Positions 48,207 to 59,600 of a stretch of 64,000 nucleotides of DNA are shown here, in pieces (position 1 is the stretch's first letter; each line of letters opens with the position of its first letter). Origin of the DNA: Ailanthus altissimus (taxonomy: Eukaryota > Streptophyta > Magnoliopsida > Sapindales > Simaroubaceae); NCBI GenBank assembly GCA_946807835.1, contig OX327684.1, positions 32,424,501 through 32,488,500 on the forward strand. The letters are read 5' to 3'. The notes beneath the pieces are model-generated. The model was not told where the DNA came from. It was given only the letters and a program-made list of their open reading frames with translations, and did no database searches. The position numbers and the translations under genes are program-made.

Positions 48207-50986
48207 TTAGATGCGAGTACAAACTCTTGCATCTTTATAAATCTTTCCAGGTCTACAGAAATAGCCTTTTTTTGGGGCACAATGAAGATCTTGTGAGCAT
48301 ATACACAACCCCTCAAGTGCACAACCCTCCTTGACTATGGTCACCCCATCTTTTAATCCAAGAACTTGATCTGTCCACTCATTAGAAAAGAGTCCTGACG
48401 GATCATATTTCTCTTTAATCTTCAAAAACTTTCCAGCATTTCTGTATTTCTTGATTACTCCATCAAACACTAGGTTTCGATTCTTTCCCCAGTGGGGTAG
48501 ACCTCCATACTTGAACACAGCCATTTGCTCTATTTCTTCAAATATATCTTCAAAAAGCCTGGGAGTGTTTGAGTTTTTACTTCGATAAAATGAGATATCA
48601 AAGTTTACTGAATCCTCCTGTTTGCCTAAGAAAGCTCTTGAATTTTTAACATACCGTATGAGAATTCCACCATAACGATCCGCACCACATAATGCTCTAG
48701 GCTCTAATGAATTTAGTTTTTGCACATCCTCAATGAAGTTTTTAACCACAGACAAACTCATACTGAATGAAATTTGAAAATAAAACTCCCCTTTAATTCT
48801 TGGATCCCAAGCACATGCCGTGATTAACGAATCCTCAGGACTATCTAAGCAAGTCCCGTAGGATTGAAGACGATTTTGAGGTCCGATTACGGGATAGCCC
48901 GTAAAGAAAATGCCTGTCAATTCAAATTTAAGATGAATGAAAATACATTAAGTGTGAAGAATTTTGGGGTGTCTTTATTGACAGGTTTTTGTACAATATG
49001 TACATACTTCACTCTATAAAGTAAACATCAGATTGTCCTAAAACGAGGCCATTTCACATTGGATAAACGACTTCCATAGGTGCAGATAAGGGAAAATTAT
49101 TAGTTTAATTTTCAAAATTTAGTTGAATTACTTAATTAATTCCTATAATTTTTTTTTTAATATGAGACTATCTATCATTATTAAATATATCAATTTATTT
49201 TATTCCTTCAAAGAGTGCTTCCTTGATATTATTATTTTTTAACAAATGAAGACTAACTAAAATATTTTAAAAAGAATTATAGGAACCAAGTACCCAATAA
49301 TTCAACAAAATTTTAAAAGACTAAATTAACAATTTTCTTAAACAAAATCACTTGAGTCATTTAGATGGAGTGATCTTCTTTATTCCTATCAAGATTTCCC
49401 AACCTCATGTGACATGATTTCTTTGATTCTTCAGATTGTTGTCTAAAATATGGTCACGACGGAGGGTTGTAAATCTTTAAAATTAGTTTGCTTAAACACT
49501 TTTTAGGTAAACAAAATTAATTACTAAATGCTGAGAGTTATTATTAAGGAACATAACTCTTTTTTGTAACTATGTTTTCTTTATGAAGAGGATTTTTTTT
49601 TTCTTTTTTAATCCAAGCCTGGAAAATAAAGCAAAATTTTTGTAAATAATAAGCAAATACCATTATTAGTTAAACCATATGCGGTGGCCAACAGCGTCGA
49701 CTTGAAGAACTGTGCAACCGCGCACTTTCCTTGAACATCACCAGTAGCTTCTTGAATCTCCTCTATTAATTTAATAGCAAACATGAAGCAGCAAAATAAA
49801 GAAAAAATGATTAGTCAACTCATTCTAGCTATCCAGTTTGAACGAGAATGAAAGCGGAAATAACCGCGCACTAGGTTACCGTTGCCTAAAATTTTATTTG
49901 AATTCATAAACAGATTAGTATTTACAAACTAACCTGTAATTCTAATGCCTGCCGATACAACAGAAAGCATGGAGCGGAAACCTGTGAAATCATACAAGCC
50001 GTTGCCTGATGTGTTAAAGGAAACACGGTCATCAATTCGATAGACCGCCCTGCGTTGACTAGGGTACCAATATATATCTGCGAACTCGTGTTGACTGCCA
50101 AAAATAGCCACTTGATCTCCTAAGTCTGAATCATTCTTCTCCTGATAGGTTATGGACCGCTTGAAGAGAGGTTGCAACCTCAAAGTTACCTATACAGATG
50201 GAACACGCGACTTTCAATCTATCTCATCTGTTTCAAAAAAAAATCTGTTACTTCGAAACAATAATACGAGGGCATAGAAATTGAAAATAATACCTGAGAA
50301 ATAACTCCTAGAACACCAAGTGAAACTTTAGCCGCATCAAGTTCTGCAGGATCACTGTCATTGAGCACCCTGACCTTTGCAAATCCTTCTTCAGATGTTC
50401 CTGGAGTAATAATTCTTAACTCCACAACATAATCATGAACCGAACTCCCATTGCCCCATAATGTGCTCCCATGCGCACCCGTGCTCATAAGGCCACCGAT
50501 GGTTAAGCCCCAATAATATGGTGTATACGGCAACGCTAGCCCCATCTTGGCGGCATCATTGATTACCTGTCTCAATGTCACACCACTCTCAACAGTTATT
50601 GTCATTGCTTGAGCATCGATTTTTAGGGTATGGTTGAGATATTTTGTGCTAATAAGCAACCCATCTCCGCCATCTGGACAAACTAGTTTTGGCATGCTGT
50701 GAGAGAAACGTGTCGCGACTTTCATTTTTCTTTTGGCCATGGTTGCCGCTGATACTACTTGAATGAGCTCTTGTTCTGAGGTAGGGTACACCGCGTTGGC
50801 TGCTTTACATATGCTTCGATCAGAGAACATGCCAAAGGAGTTTGTGATCGTGCAGTTGGAATTGTTTGATGAACATTTGATTGGGTCCTCTGGAGGACTG
50901 CAACTCGCTATAAACACTAATAAGAAAAGATATTTCGATAGGAGAAGATACTTGAATATATTCTTTTTGGAACTAAGGATTGCCAT
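48207..50986 (-). CDS. GulLO: L-gulono-1,4-lactone oxidase-like protein, gene 2 (4 exons)
   Basis: Inverted paralogue of gene 1; 585 residues. Exons in coding order are 50986-50294, 50189-49934, 49762-49661 and 48913-48207, with GT-AG introns and the same phases as gene 1. Exons 2, 3 and 4 are 256, 102 and 707 nt in both genes; exon 1 is 12 nt longer here, a difference made up by the N-terminus and an extra residue near DPAELDAAK. A signal-peptide-like stretch (YLLLSKYLFLLVFIASC) leads the protein. The FAD region carries GLTIGGLMSTGAHGSTLWG, and HWGK lies at 491-494 and EWTDQ at 529-533. The Cys-rich tail is intact. The largest differences from gene 1 are in exon 3. Intron 3 is much longer here (about 750 bp). 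Function as for gene 1: probable apoplastic or secretory FAD oxidase of sugar lactones, substrate not determinable. Its upstream region contains a G-box-rich transposon. Confidence 0.9.
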
Positions 50987-52249
50987 CGTTGAGAAGAATC
51001 TTAGTTGTTCTGATCACTTTTTCGTTCTTGCACTCTAAATTTGTACGTACAAATCTTGGTACCCTCACATAGAAATAGTTGTGTAGCGTAATTATTTTAT
51101 TTATATCATATAATCGAGGAAACTTCTGTTGTGGACTCTAATGGTTGTAATCTTATCTCTTTTAATTGCAATTTAAACTCATTTGTTTTTCGTCAATCAA
51201 GAAGGTCGAAATTCAGTTGTTATTTTGTTCGGTTGTATCGAATAATAATTAATGCTGAGAATGTCATACAAGTTAATTAGAGAATAGTAATTATTAAAAG
51301 TTTATATATACATGTGCACGTATGCTTTGTCGTAATGATATTTATTGATGGTGATCATTTCTTCGAGAACGTGGAATGTAAGAGAAATTCAAACGTTAGA
51401 ACTCCAGAAAATAAGAAAGGCTATGTCTCCACACAGAAATAATTTTATGTAAAAAAATGAAAAACAGAAGAAAAGAATTATATGGCGCCTTCTTCAACAT
51501 TTTTTTTTCTTTCTTTTAATGTTTTTGATAGTATCTAAGTTGCATTTTGTTTCCGACTCTGAGCTCCAAAATATGGCAAATGAAATTGCTATTTTCTTCG
51601 GTTGGGGGAAAAGGAAAAAAAAAAAAAAGAAGAAAAAGTGAATAATAGGATGTTTTTAATTAGCTTAGCTTCAAATTGTTCTTGGGGGAGCCTAGTTAAT
51701 TATTATTTCTTTTAGTTTCTGTAGCCAGCGGCCAGCCTCTATTTGTTTGCATGTCTTAGGGCCTTTCAGGTTCCATTGTTTTTTTTTTTTAAAGGACATT
51801 ATATTATTTTATTTTGTTAGTTTTTCGATCTCATAAAATTATTCTCTAAGGATTAGCTTTGGATAGTTAGATATTAATTAAAAATTAAATTATGGGGTCT
51901 AATTTGTTGCTTCTCAAATTTATACTTAAAATGATGTAGAACACATCTAATTTTTAGGAGGATATATTTTGAAATATCGTTATCACACTCACGAATATGA
52001 TCGTCCTTTTGAAGTTATTTTTCAAGAACAAAACTCGTCACTTGGCCATAATATATATCATCGAATAATCGCCAAATCCTATCATCTTCTCGGTCAAATT
52101 CGTACATGAAGTTTATTTTAGAAAACTGTAGAAGTATTTATAAAATCCTGATTTACTTACTGCGTTTTGTTTGTTTTACTTTATTAAAACTCTAATATTT
52201 TAATTCAAAATAAAATCTTAATTTCTTATTTGACTTTAGGACTTGGTCA
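50987..52249. promoter_or_regulatory. 5' flank of GulLO gene 2
   Basis: AT-rich, no gene. No clear TATA box identified. Long A-runs at about 51615-51630 and a T-run near 51780. The flank of this gene does not resemble the corresponding flank of gene 1, so the two promoters have diverged or been replaced. Confidence 0.4.
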
Positions 52250-52395
52250 TCACCAGTCTTTGTGTCTAATTAAGAATTTATTAACATAAAAATGGCTACT
52301 GGGTTTAGAATTGTCACTATCTTTTTATTAATTAATTATTTAAAACTTAATTTCTTCCATCTCTATTTCGTTTCCCTTACGGTATAAAAATATTA
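52250..52395. repeat. Direct duplication, copy 1 left part
   Basis: About 145 bp matching 54833-54978 at high identity. Shared blocks are CTTTGTGTCTAATTAAGAATTTA, TTTTTATTAATTAATTATTTAAAACTTAAT and CCATCTCTATTTCGTTTCCCTTACG (each quoted in part). In copy 2 it continues without a break into the segment that here starts only at 53938. Confidence 0.85.
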
Positions 52396-52507
52396 AAAAA
52401 TATTTTAGTCATTTATTTTAAGAGTATATATTAATTTAATCTCTTATATTTTAATAATTATTACATTAATTTATGCGGTTTGAAGTGCCATCAGATAATT
52501 GATTAAT

Positions 52508-53139
52508 ATTTGTAATAAATATTTTTATAAGTAAATTAATAAATAAATATTTTAAAATAAAAGAACACGTGTCATAATTGATTAGTTACAAATGACACGT
52601 GTCATTATGTAATTGATTGATATTTGTAATAAATATATTTTTTGAAACATAATATTTTTAAAAGTAAATTAATAAATATAATTAAAAAGACACGTGTCAT
52701 AATATGATTCGCTACAAATGACACGTGTCATTATGTAATTGGTTAATTTTTTAATAATATATTTTTTAAGAAATAAATATTTTTAAAAGTAAATTAATAA
52801 ATATATTTTTAATAAAAGGACATGTGTCATAATATGATTAGTTACAAATAACACGTGTCATCATACAATTGATTTATATGTTTAATAAATATATATTTTT
52901 AATGAATTTTTTTAAAGTAAATTAATCAATATGTATTTAATTAATAAAGAACACGTATCATAATATAATTAGTTACAAATGACACGTGTCATCATATAAT
53001 TGGTTTATATATTTAATAAATATATTTTTAATAAATTTTTTTAAAAAGTAAATTAGTAAATATATATTTAATTAATAAAAAACACGTGTTATAATATGAT
53101 TAGTTACAAATAACACACGTTATCATATAATTAGTTTAT
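52508..53139. repeat. Tandem array of five ~113-131-bp units rich in CACGTG
   Basis: Each unit consists of an AT-rich half (TTTAATAAATATATTTTT... AAGTAAATTAATAAATAT) and a half with two palindromes: ACACGTGTCATAATATGATTAG then TTACAAATGACACGTGTCAT (quoted in parts). Units end near 52620, 52747, 52877, 53008 and 53139. Seven of ten CACGTG cores are intact in the array, and two more lie at about 53744-53762. ACGTGTC is the core of ABA-response-type G-boxes, but binding is not shown by the sequence. Confidence 0.85.
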
Positions 53140-53612
53140 ATTTCTAATATATATTTTTTTAAATAAAATAAATATTAATTAATTAATACATTTATTGCCC
53201 ACCGTCACCGAGAAATGGCAACTGGTTGGCCGCCATTTTTCGATAACAGTGGATACTAATAAATGCTAAATTTTATATTATTAAATTTAATTTTTCTTAA
53301 TCTACATAATGGTGGGGTCATTTTTTGCCAAAATGGTGGAGGAGGAGTGACAACCACCACCCTTTATTGTCAATTTGGGGGGGTGGTGACCTGCACTGCC
53401 CCACCTATGGATAAATCAGTAGCCGGCCTGTCCATAGGTGGGGGCAAAGACTTCGATTGACGGCAAACGACAGTGGTCGCCACCTCTTTCCTACCATTTT
53501 TTGCTTTTCTCTGCATTATTTTTCAAAAAAAAAAATACCACTATTGTGTAGATCAGAAAAAAATAAAATTCAACTATATAAAATTGGATAAATTTTATTA
53601 TTAAAATGTCAC

Positions 53613-53660
53613 AAAAAATGACAATCAGCAAAAATGGCGCTCCGCTGATTGTCATTTTTT
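53613..53660. other. 17-bp perfect hairpin inside the TIR element
   Basis: AAAAAATGACAATCAGC at 53613-53629 pairs perfectly with GCTGATTGTCATTTTTT at 53644-53660, leaving a 14-nt loop that contains GGCGC. It is outside the tandem array. Confidence 0.85.
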
Positions 53661-53937
53661 GGCAACAATGTCATTTTTATTTTTAATTTTATTTAATTTA
53701 TTTTTAAAAATATTTAATAAAAAATTAAACTAATTAAATAATAACACGTGTTATAACACGTGTCAAATAATTAATAGACATTTGGTTAAGAATATTATAA
53801 TAAAAATAATAAAATAATAAATTTTTAATAATATAAATTAACATGATAATTATTAAAATATAAAAAACTAAGTTAACTTATACCCATAAAATAATAAATT
53901 AAAATATCATTCTCACCAAAATATATATATATATATA

Positions 53938-54159
53938 TATTGAAACTAAATTCAACTCTCCACGTTTCACAATCTAATATTGAAGTTTTTGAGAAAAGAT
54001 TTAGATCCCCTGCTCCGTGTACGTTTCTGCAATGGAATAAAGACTATATATTGAAACTAAATTCAACTCTCCACGTTTCACAACCTAATATTGAAGTTTT
54101 TGAGAAAAGATTTAGATCCCCTGATCCGTGTACGTTTCTGCAATGGAATAAAGACTATT
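53938..54159. repeat. 111-bp tandem duplication
   Basis: Copies at 53938-54048 and 54049-54159 differ at only a couple of bases. Each starts TATTGAAACTAAATTC and ends GGAATAAAGACTAT. As 111 is divisible by three, a frame of 73 codons with a repeated peptide spans both; it shows no family signal and is not called as a gene. Copy 2 of the larger duplication (54974-55083) has a single unit. Confidence 0.9.
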
Positions 54160-54290
54160 GACATTTAAAAGTCAATAGGGTTTTGCCTCTCGAAAAGGTT
54201 TACCATACATATGATCCCACAGTGAAGACAATATTGTCCAATTTCTGGGCTTTCTTTAGAAAAGTCTTTTAAGCATATGAGATGGTGGAA
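54160..54290. repeat. Direct duplication, copy 1 right part
   Basis: Continues the match to copy 2 (55083-55250): AGTCAATAGGGTTTTGCCTC, AAAAGGTTTACCAT, CCACAGTGAAGACAA and GGCTTTCTTTAGAAAAGTC are shared. Copy 2 has an extra ~35-bp segment after TTTACCATGCC. Confidence 0.8.
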
Positions 54291-54832
54291 GGAAACCCGT
54301 TGCCCTTAGAAAATTAAGTTAAGCGAAGAATTTTAGTTAAAATTTATTTTAGTTCTTAATCTCTTTACACGGTAAAATTATGTGATGGCAAATAAATATA
54401 AAATAGATAAGGAGCACAATATAATTAATATATGTAATTTAGTCAATTATTTATATTTATGATGAATTTAAAGATTTTATTATTTTTTATTAATTATTTT
54501 AAAAAACTTACAAAAAAAATATTTATAAAGAATTTTTAAAAAATTTATTAATATTGTGCCTTTGTTCTTTAAAAAACAATCAACACTTAAACAGCAGTTT
54601 CACTATAACACGTACAACACTTAGTGTTTATTTAATTTTTTTTTTTTTTAATTTTTTTTTTAATATTTGATTATCAATCTAAAGAGTTTATAAATATTTA
54701 TATAATTATTATAATATACTTAAAAATTCTAAATTTAATTAAAATAAAAATTTATATATTTTAAGAGTTCAAACCCCGTCAAATAAATAAATTTAAATTC
54801 TAATAGAACTTGCCTATTAACTTTAGAGTTGT
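54291..54832. other. AT-rich spacer between the two duplication copies
   Basis: No gene and no repeat recognised apart from A/T runs (for example T-runs at 54635-54665). Confidence 0.5.
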
Positions 54833-55255
54833 CAGCATCTTTGTGTCTAATTAAGAATTTACTAACATAAAAATGTCTATTAGGTTCAAAGTTGTCACTG
54901 TCTTTTTATTAATTAATTATTTAAAACTTAATATCTTCCATCTCTATTTCGTTTCCCTTACGTTATAAAAATATTGAAACTAAATTCAGCTCTCCACGTT
55001 TCACAATCTGATAATGAAGTTTTTGAGAAAATATATAAATCCTCTGCTGCGTGTACGTTTCTGCAATGGAATAAAGAGTATTGACTTTCAAAAGTCAACA
55101 GAGTTTTGCCTCTTGAAAAGGTTTACCATGCCATAAACAAACTTGACACAAGACTTAACCCTGTTTATGTAATTTGATCCACAGTGAAGACAACATACAT
55201 CCAATTTCTTGGCTTTCTTTAGAAAAGTCTTTTAAGGATAAGAGACGGTCGGGCG
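54833..55255. repeat. Direct duplication, copy 2 (uninterrupted)
   Basis: Contiguous version of 52250-52395 plus 53938-54290. It serves as the empty-site reference for the TIR element. No coding function recognised. Confidence 0.85.
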
Positions 55256-55928
55256 CTGTATAAATGTCGCATAGAAAACAAAATCTAGTTGTTTATTACT
55301 TGGCTACCTGATACTATTACGAGAAGCCGGCTTCCGCCAACAATGAAAAGAAATAGAATAAATGTTAGATGCAAAACCAGAGAGAAACTTTCTACTTGAT
55401 GATTCCCTTGTTTGTTGCTCTCTCTACCAAATGCGCCGGATCAGTTACATATTGTCTCGCATGGGAACGAAGATGTTTCTTCGCAAGTGCAATTTCCTTT
55501 GAATCCATTTATAAAGCGACAAACCTTTTTTTATTGAATAATCGATTGATTACCATGTATGCTATGTGTCGCGATTGGAGAGTTTGCCAATGTACTTAAA
55601 AAGATTGACTATTTTTTCTTATCCAATCACTCAAAAGATTAATTATTTTCTCTAATATTGATTAGTTAATATTCTCGTGTATCATATCTATCCCATATTT
55701 AAAATCCAACGTGTCCATGCACTTGTCACTTTTAACCCCTATTTAGAAGCTAACTTATTTTGTATTATTCATCCTATTATTTATAAGACTCATTACTTAT
55801 ATGATAATCTCACTACATCATATTTAACCCATATTTAAAAGGTCAATTTATCTTTATTCTCATCACATTTAACTTATATTCAAGATAATCTATTTTGTAT
55901 TTATCATTCTCACTATATATAAGACTCA
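55256..55928. other. Intergenic DNA with degenerate short repeats
   Basis: A 76-codon frame (55369-55599) is unrecognised. From about 55735 the DNA is a degenerate tandem repeat with recurring TAACTTATTTTGTATTATTCAT and ATAAGACTCATTACTTATAT-like pieces; the same repeat resumes right of the Copia element (61505-61700), showing that the element landed inside it. Confidence 0.5.
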
Positions 55929-55933
55929 TAATT

Positions 55934-56628
55934 TGTGGAATTTGTGATCCAAAATCATGTTTATGATGTTGGTAATGTTTGGAACAAATTCGGGAACATG
56001 TCGGAATTATTTTAGAGCCGGAAGCATGTGTGGAAGAGGTGGAATTCTAATGGAACAGTTGAAAAATTGCAGAAGAAAACAGGAAAAAATTCCCAGGTGT
56101 GGGCGCCGCGGCGCAGGAAGCGCTGACGGCGGCATTGGTTCCAGAATGTCAATGCCGCGGCGCTGGATCTCAATGCTGCGGCGCTGCACTGTTCACGGTC
56201 ACTGTTCACGGTTACTGTTCACAATCTGAAAATTCCGAATTTAGGCTTTTTCTTTCCGTTTTTTGTGGGTATTTTAGACTTCATATAAATACCCCATTAT
56301 GCCTAGGGTTATGTAAGATGAGAAACACTCTCAAAACTCTTTAGAACAAACCCTAGAGCTCCAAAATTCAATTGTATCATTCCTTGATCTTGTATTTTAA
56401 ATTCTCTTGTAATCAACCAAAGAATAAGAGAGACTTGGATCCTTGATCCACCGTGGACGTAAGCAATTTGCTGAACCACGTATTTTGTGTCTTGGTATGG
56501 TATATTTCTACTTTTCTCTATTGTCAATACTTAGCTCTACAATTTAGCTTGTTGTTCTTGCTTGGATTGCTTTAAACTACTTCATTGCTTGTATTCTCTA
56601 CGTATTCCGCTGCGTGTTAATCTCAACA
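55934..56628 (+). mobile_element. 5' LTR of the complete Copia element (695 bp)
   Basis: Starts TGTGGAATTTG and ends TCTCAACA (TG...CA). TATAAATA at 56284-56291 is the likely promoter core. A GC-rich block at about 56095-56200 carries repeats of the GCGGCGCTG type followed by CTGTTCACGGTCACTGTTCAC. It differs from the 3' LTR by nine substitutions that I can count plus one ~51-bp length difference, so the insertion is fairly young. The preceding 5 bp (55929-55933, TAATT) compare with TAACT after the 3' LTR, an imperfect target duplication. Confidence 0.95.
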
Positions 56629-56631
56629 AAT

Positions 56632-56643
56632 TGGTATCAGAGC
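56632..56643 (+). other. Primer binding site (initiator Met tRNA)
   Basis: TGGTATCAGAGC, complementary to the 3' end of plant initiator tRNA-Met, starts three bases after the 5' LTR. It is the expected site for minus-strand cDNA priming. Confidence 0.95.
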
Positions 56644-56678
56644 TATTATTGGCTGTCTAAGTTTGTTATTGGTTGAAC

Positions 56679-59600
56679 ATGGCACCACATAAGCATGAAG
56701 TAGAGAAATTTACAGGGCATAATGATTTCAACTTATGGAAACTTAAGATGATGGCTTTGTTAGAGAGTCAAGGACTAGAATCAGCCCTTGAGGAACCCTC
56801 TAGTACTAGTGATAAGTCTTCAACATCTAAGTTAGACATGGATCTTGAAACCATTAATAGAAAAGCCCGGAGTGAAATTATCTTGAGTTTGGGTGATGAA
56901 GTTTTGAGGGAAGTGGGTGCAGAAAAATCAGCACTTGTTTTGTGGAAAAGACTTGATGAGTTATATATGACTAAATCTCTTACAAACCGGTTGTATCTCA
57001 AGAAGAATTTGTTTGGGTTGTCTTTGGTTGAGGGTGGTTCACTAAATGAACACATTGATTTCTTCAATAAGACTGTCATTGATTTGGAGACGGTTGATGT
57101 CAAAATCAGTGACGAAGACAAAGCAATTCCGTTATTGAGTTCACTTCCTAAAAGCTATGAACATTTTGTTGATACTCTTCTATATGGAAGGGAGTCATTG
57201 ACAATGAAAGATGTTAGAGCAGCCTTAAACTCAAAAGTGTTAGTTAAGAAGTCAGAACAACAACAACAAAATTCTGCAGCTGTACTTGTTGCGAGGGGGA
57301 GAGCTGAGAGTAGAGAATCTAAAGTGAGAAATTCTTCAAGATCAAAATCGAGGGGCAAATCCAAGAAGTGTTACTTCTGCAAGAAAGAAGGCCATTTCAG
57401 AAGGGATTGTCCGGAAAGGAAAGCTAAGTATCAAGGGAAGAGACCTGAAGCAGATGCAGCTATAGTCTATGAAGAAGATTATGAAGTTGCAGAAACATTG
57501 GTTGCCTCGAATGGGCAGAACACCGGTGAGTGGATTCTTGACTCCGGATATACTTTTCATATGTGTCCTAATAAAGCTTTGTTCACTAGCTATCAGTCCA
57601 TTAATGGTTGTAAGGTATTAATGGGCAACAATATGGCTTGTCAAGTCATTGGGATGGGTAGTATTAGGCTGAAACTACATGATGGGAGTGTGAGGGAGTT
57701 GTTAGATGTGAGGCATGTACCTGATCTTAAAAGAAATTTAATTTCTTTAGGCATGCTTGATCAATCTGGTTGCACATTCAAGGGTGAGAGTGGTACATTG
57801 AAAGTGATTAAGGGTTCAATGGTTGTAATGAGAGGTGAGCGTAAACACGGGTTGTATGTGTTGAGTGGAGAGGCTGTTATTGGTTCTGCATCTTTCTCTG
57901 TTGATAATGAGAATATGCAAACCAAGTTATGGCATTTGAGGTTAGGGCACTTGGGTGAGAGAGGCCTTAAGGAGTTGTATGATCAAGGTGTATTTGGCAA
58001 AGGAAAGATTCAGCCAATGGGGTTTTGTGAACATTGTGTACTTGGGAAAGCTCATAGAGTTAAGTTTAACACGGGTGAACACAACACCAAGGGCACTTTG
58101 GATTACATACATTCTGACCTTTGGGGACCTGCTCAAGCTGTCACTCATGGTGGTGCACGGTATTTTCTGTCATTCATTGATGATTATTCAAGGAAGTTGT
58201 GGGTTTATGTGTTGAAGAGCAAAGAGCAGGTGTTTGAAACATTTCAGAAATGGAAAGCACTTGTGGAGAATCAAACGGGTAAGAAAATCAAAAGACTTAG
58301 GATGGATAATGGTCTTGAGTTTTGTAATACTGAGTTTGATAAGTTTTGTGCTAAGTATGGTATTGCAAGGCATAAAACGGTGCGGTACACACCACAACAG
58401 AATGGACTTGCAGAAAGGATGAACCGAACCTTACTTGAAAGGGTAAGGTGCATGCTAACCAATGCCGGATTGTCTAAGGCATTTTGGGGGGAGGCGGTAG
58501 TAACTGCAGCTTACTTGATAAACCGAAGTCCTTCTTCAGCTATTGGCTTTATGACACCAGAACAGAAATGGTCTGAAGGCACTCCAAAATATGATCACTT
58601 GAGGGTATTTGGATGCCCTGCATTTGTACACATCAAGCAAGGCAAACTAGAACCAAGAGCCTTGAAGGGGATATTCATTGGATATCCAGAAGGTGTTAAG
58701 GGATACAAGGTGTGGTGTACTGATCTTAATCCGCACAAGAGTATCATTAGTAGGGATGTGACGTTCAATGAATCTACATTGTTGGAAACCAATTCAGATT
58801 CAGTTTTGAAGAAGCCTGAAGATGTGCCAAGTTCAGTTTCTGAATCTGAAACTGAACATCATGAGGTGGAACATGATTTGAGACCTGACATTCCTATAGG
58901 TCAGCACTTCAATGATGATGCACATGAAGAACAAAAACCTGAAAATTTCTCTGAAACAGCACCATTGCAGTCTAGCACTCCTGAAGCTGAACTTGAAGAG
59001 TACCAGTTGGCTAGAGATAGACAAAGGAGAGTTGTTCGACCACCGAGCAGGTATGCATATGCTGATTTGATAGCTTATGCGTTTAACACTGCTTACACTA
59101 TAGAATATGATGAACCAAAATCATATACTGAAGCTATTGAGAGTGTAAATTGTGTTAAATGGCAACAAGCTATGGAAGAAGATATCACTTCTCTTAATAA
59201 GAATCATACCTGGAAATTGGTGGTGAAACCAAGGAACAAGAGGTTAGTTGGCTGTAAATGGGTTTACAAGGTTAAGGAGGGGGTTCCGGGTGTTGAGCCT
59301 ACAAAGTTCAAGGCTAGGCTTGTTGCACAGGGCTTCACACAAAAAGAAGGGGTTGATTTCCATGAAATCTTTTCTCCTGTTGTAAAACACTCATCAATTC
59401 GCATTTTATTATCCATGTGTGTAAATCTGAATTTACATCTTGAACAAATGGATGTAAAGACAGCTTTCCTTCATGGTGAACTTGAAGAAGAGCTATACAT
59501 GGCACAACCGAAAGGTTTTGAAGAACCGGGCAAAGAAGATTATGCTTGTTTGCTAAAAAAGTCTTTATATGGGCTGAAGCAATCTCCAAGACAATGGTAT

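Larger units (their letters stand above)
52396..53935. mobile_element. ~1.5-kb TIR element inserted in duplication copy 1
   Basis: Defined by comparison with the intact copy 2: the junction at 54974 (AAAAATATTGAAACTAAATTC) is split here by about 1.54 kb. The inserted DNA has subterminal inverted repeats of about 65 bp, 52412-52474 against 53833-53898, sharing TATATTTTAATAATTAT and flanking blocks, and both ends show ATATTTTRGT. It has no transposase frame. The interior holds a five-unit tandem array with CACGTG palindromes, a GC-rich patch (53200-53500) and a 17-bp perfect hairpin. The right junction is blurred by an (AT)n run. A non-autonomous DNA transposon is the best reading; superfamily unknown. 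Confidence 0.7.

Noticed and set aside
48110..48322. 70-codon minus frame overlapping the end of GulLO gene 2
   Set aside because: Out-of-frame reading of exon 4; the correct frame carries the conserved Cys-rich tail.
52508..53139. CRISPR-like array of regularly spaced palindromes
   Set aside because: Plant nuclear context, the spacers are not unique but are repeats themselves, and no cas genes are present. It is a tandem minisatellite in a transposon.
53940..54161. 73-codon frame with two identical ~37-residue halves
   Set aside because: Product of the 111-bp tandem duplication; the single-unit paralogue at 54974 does not keep a useful frame.
55957..56344. Several Cys/Arg-rich frames on both strands, repeated at 60688-61220
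   Set aside because: They lie within the Copia LTRs, and the GC-rich repeat block creates long frames on both strands.
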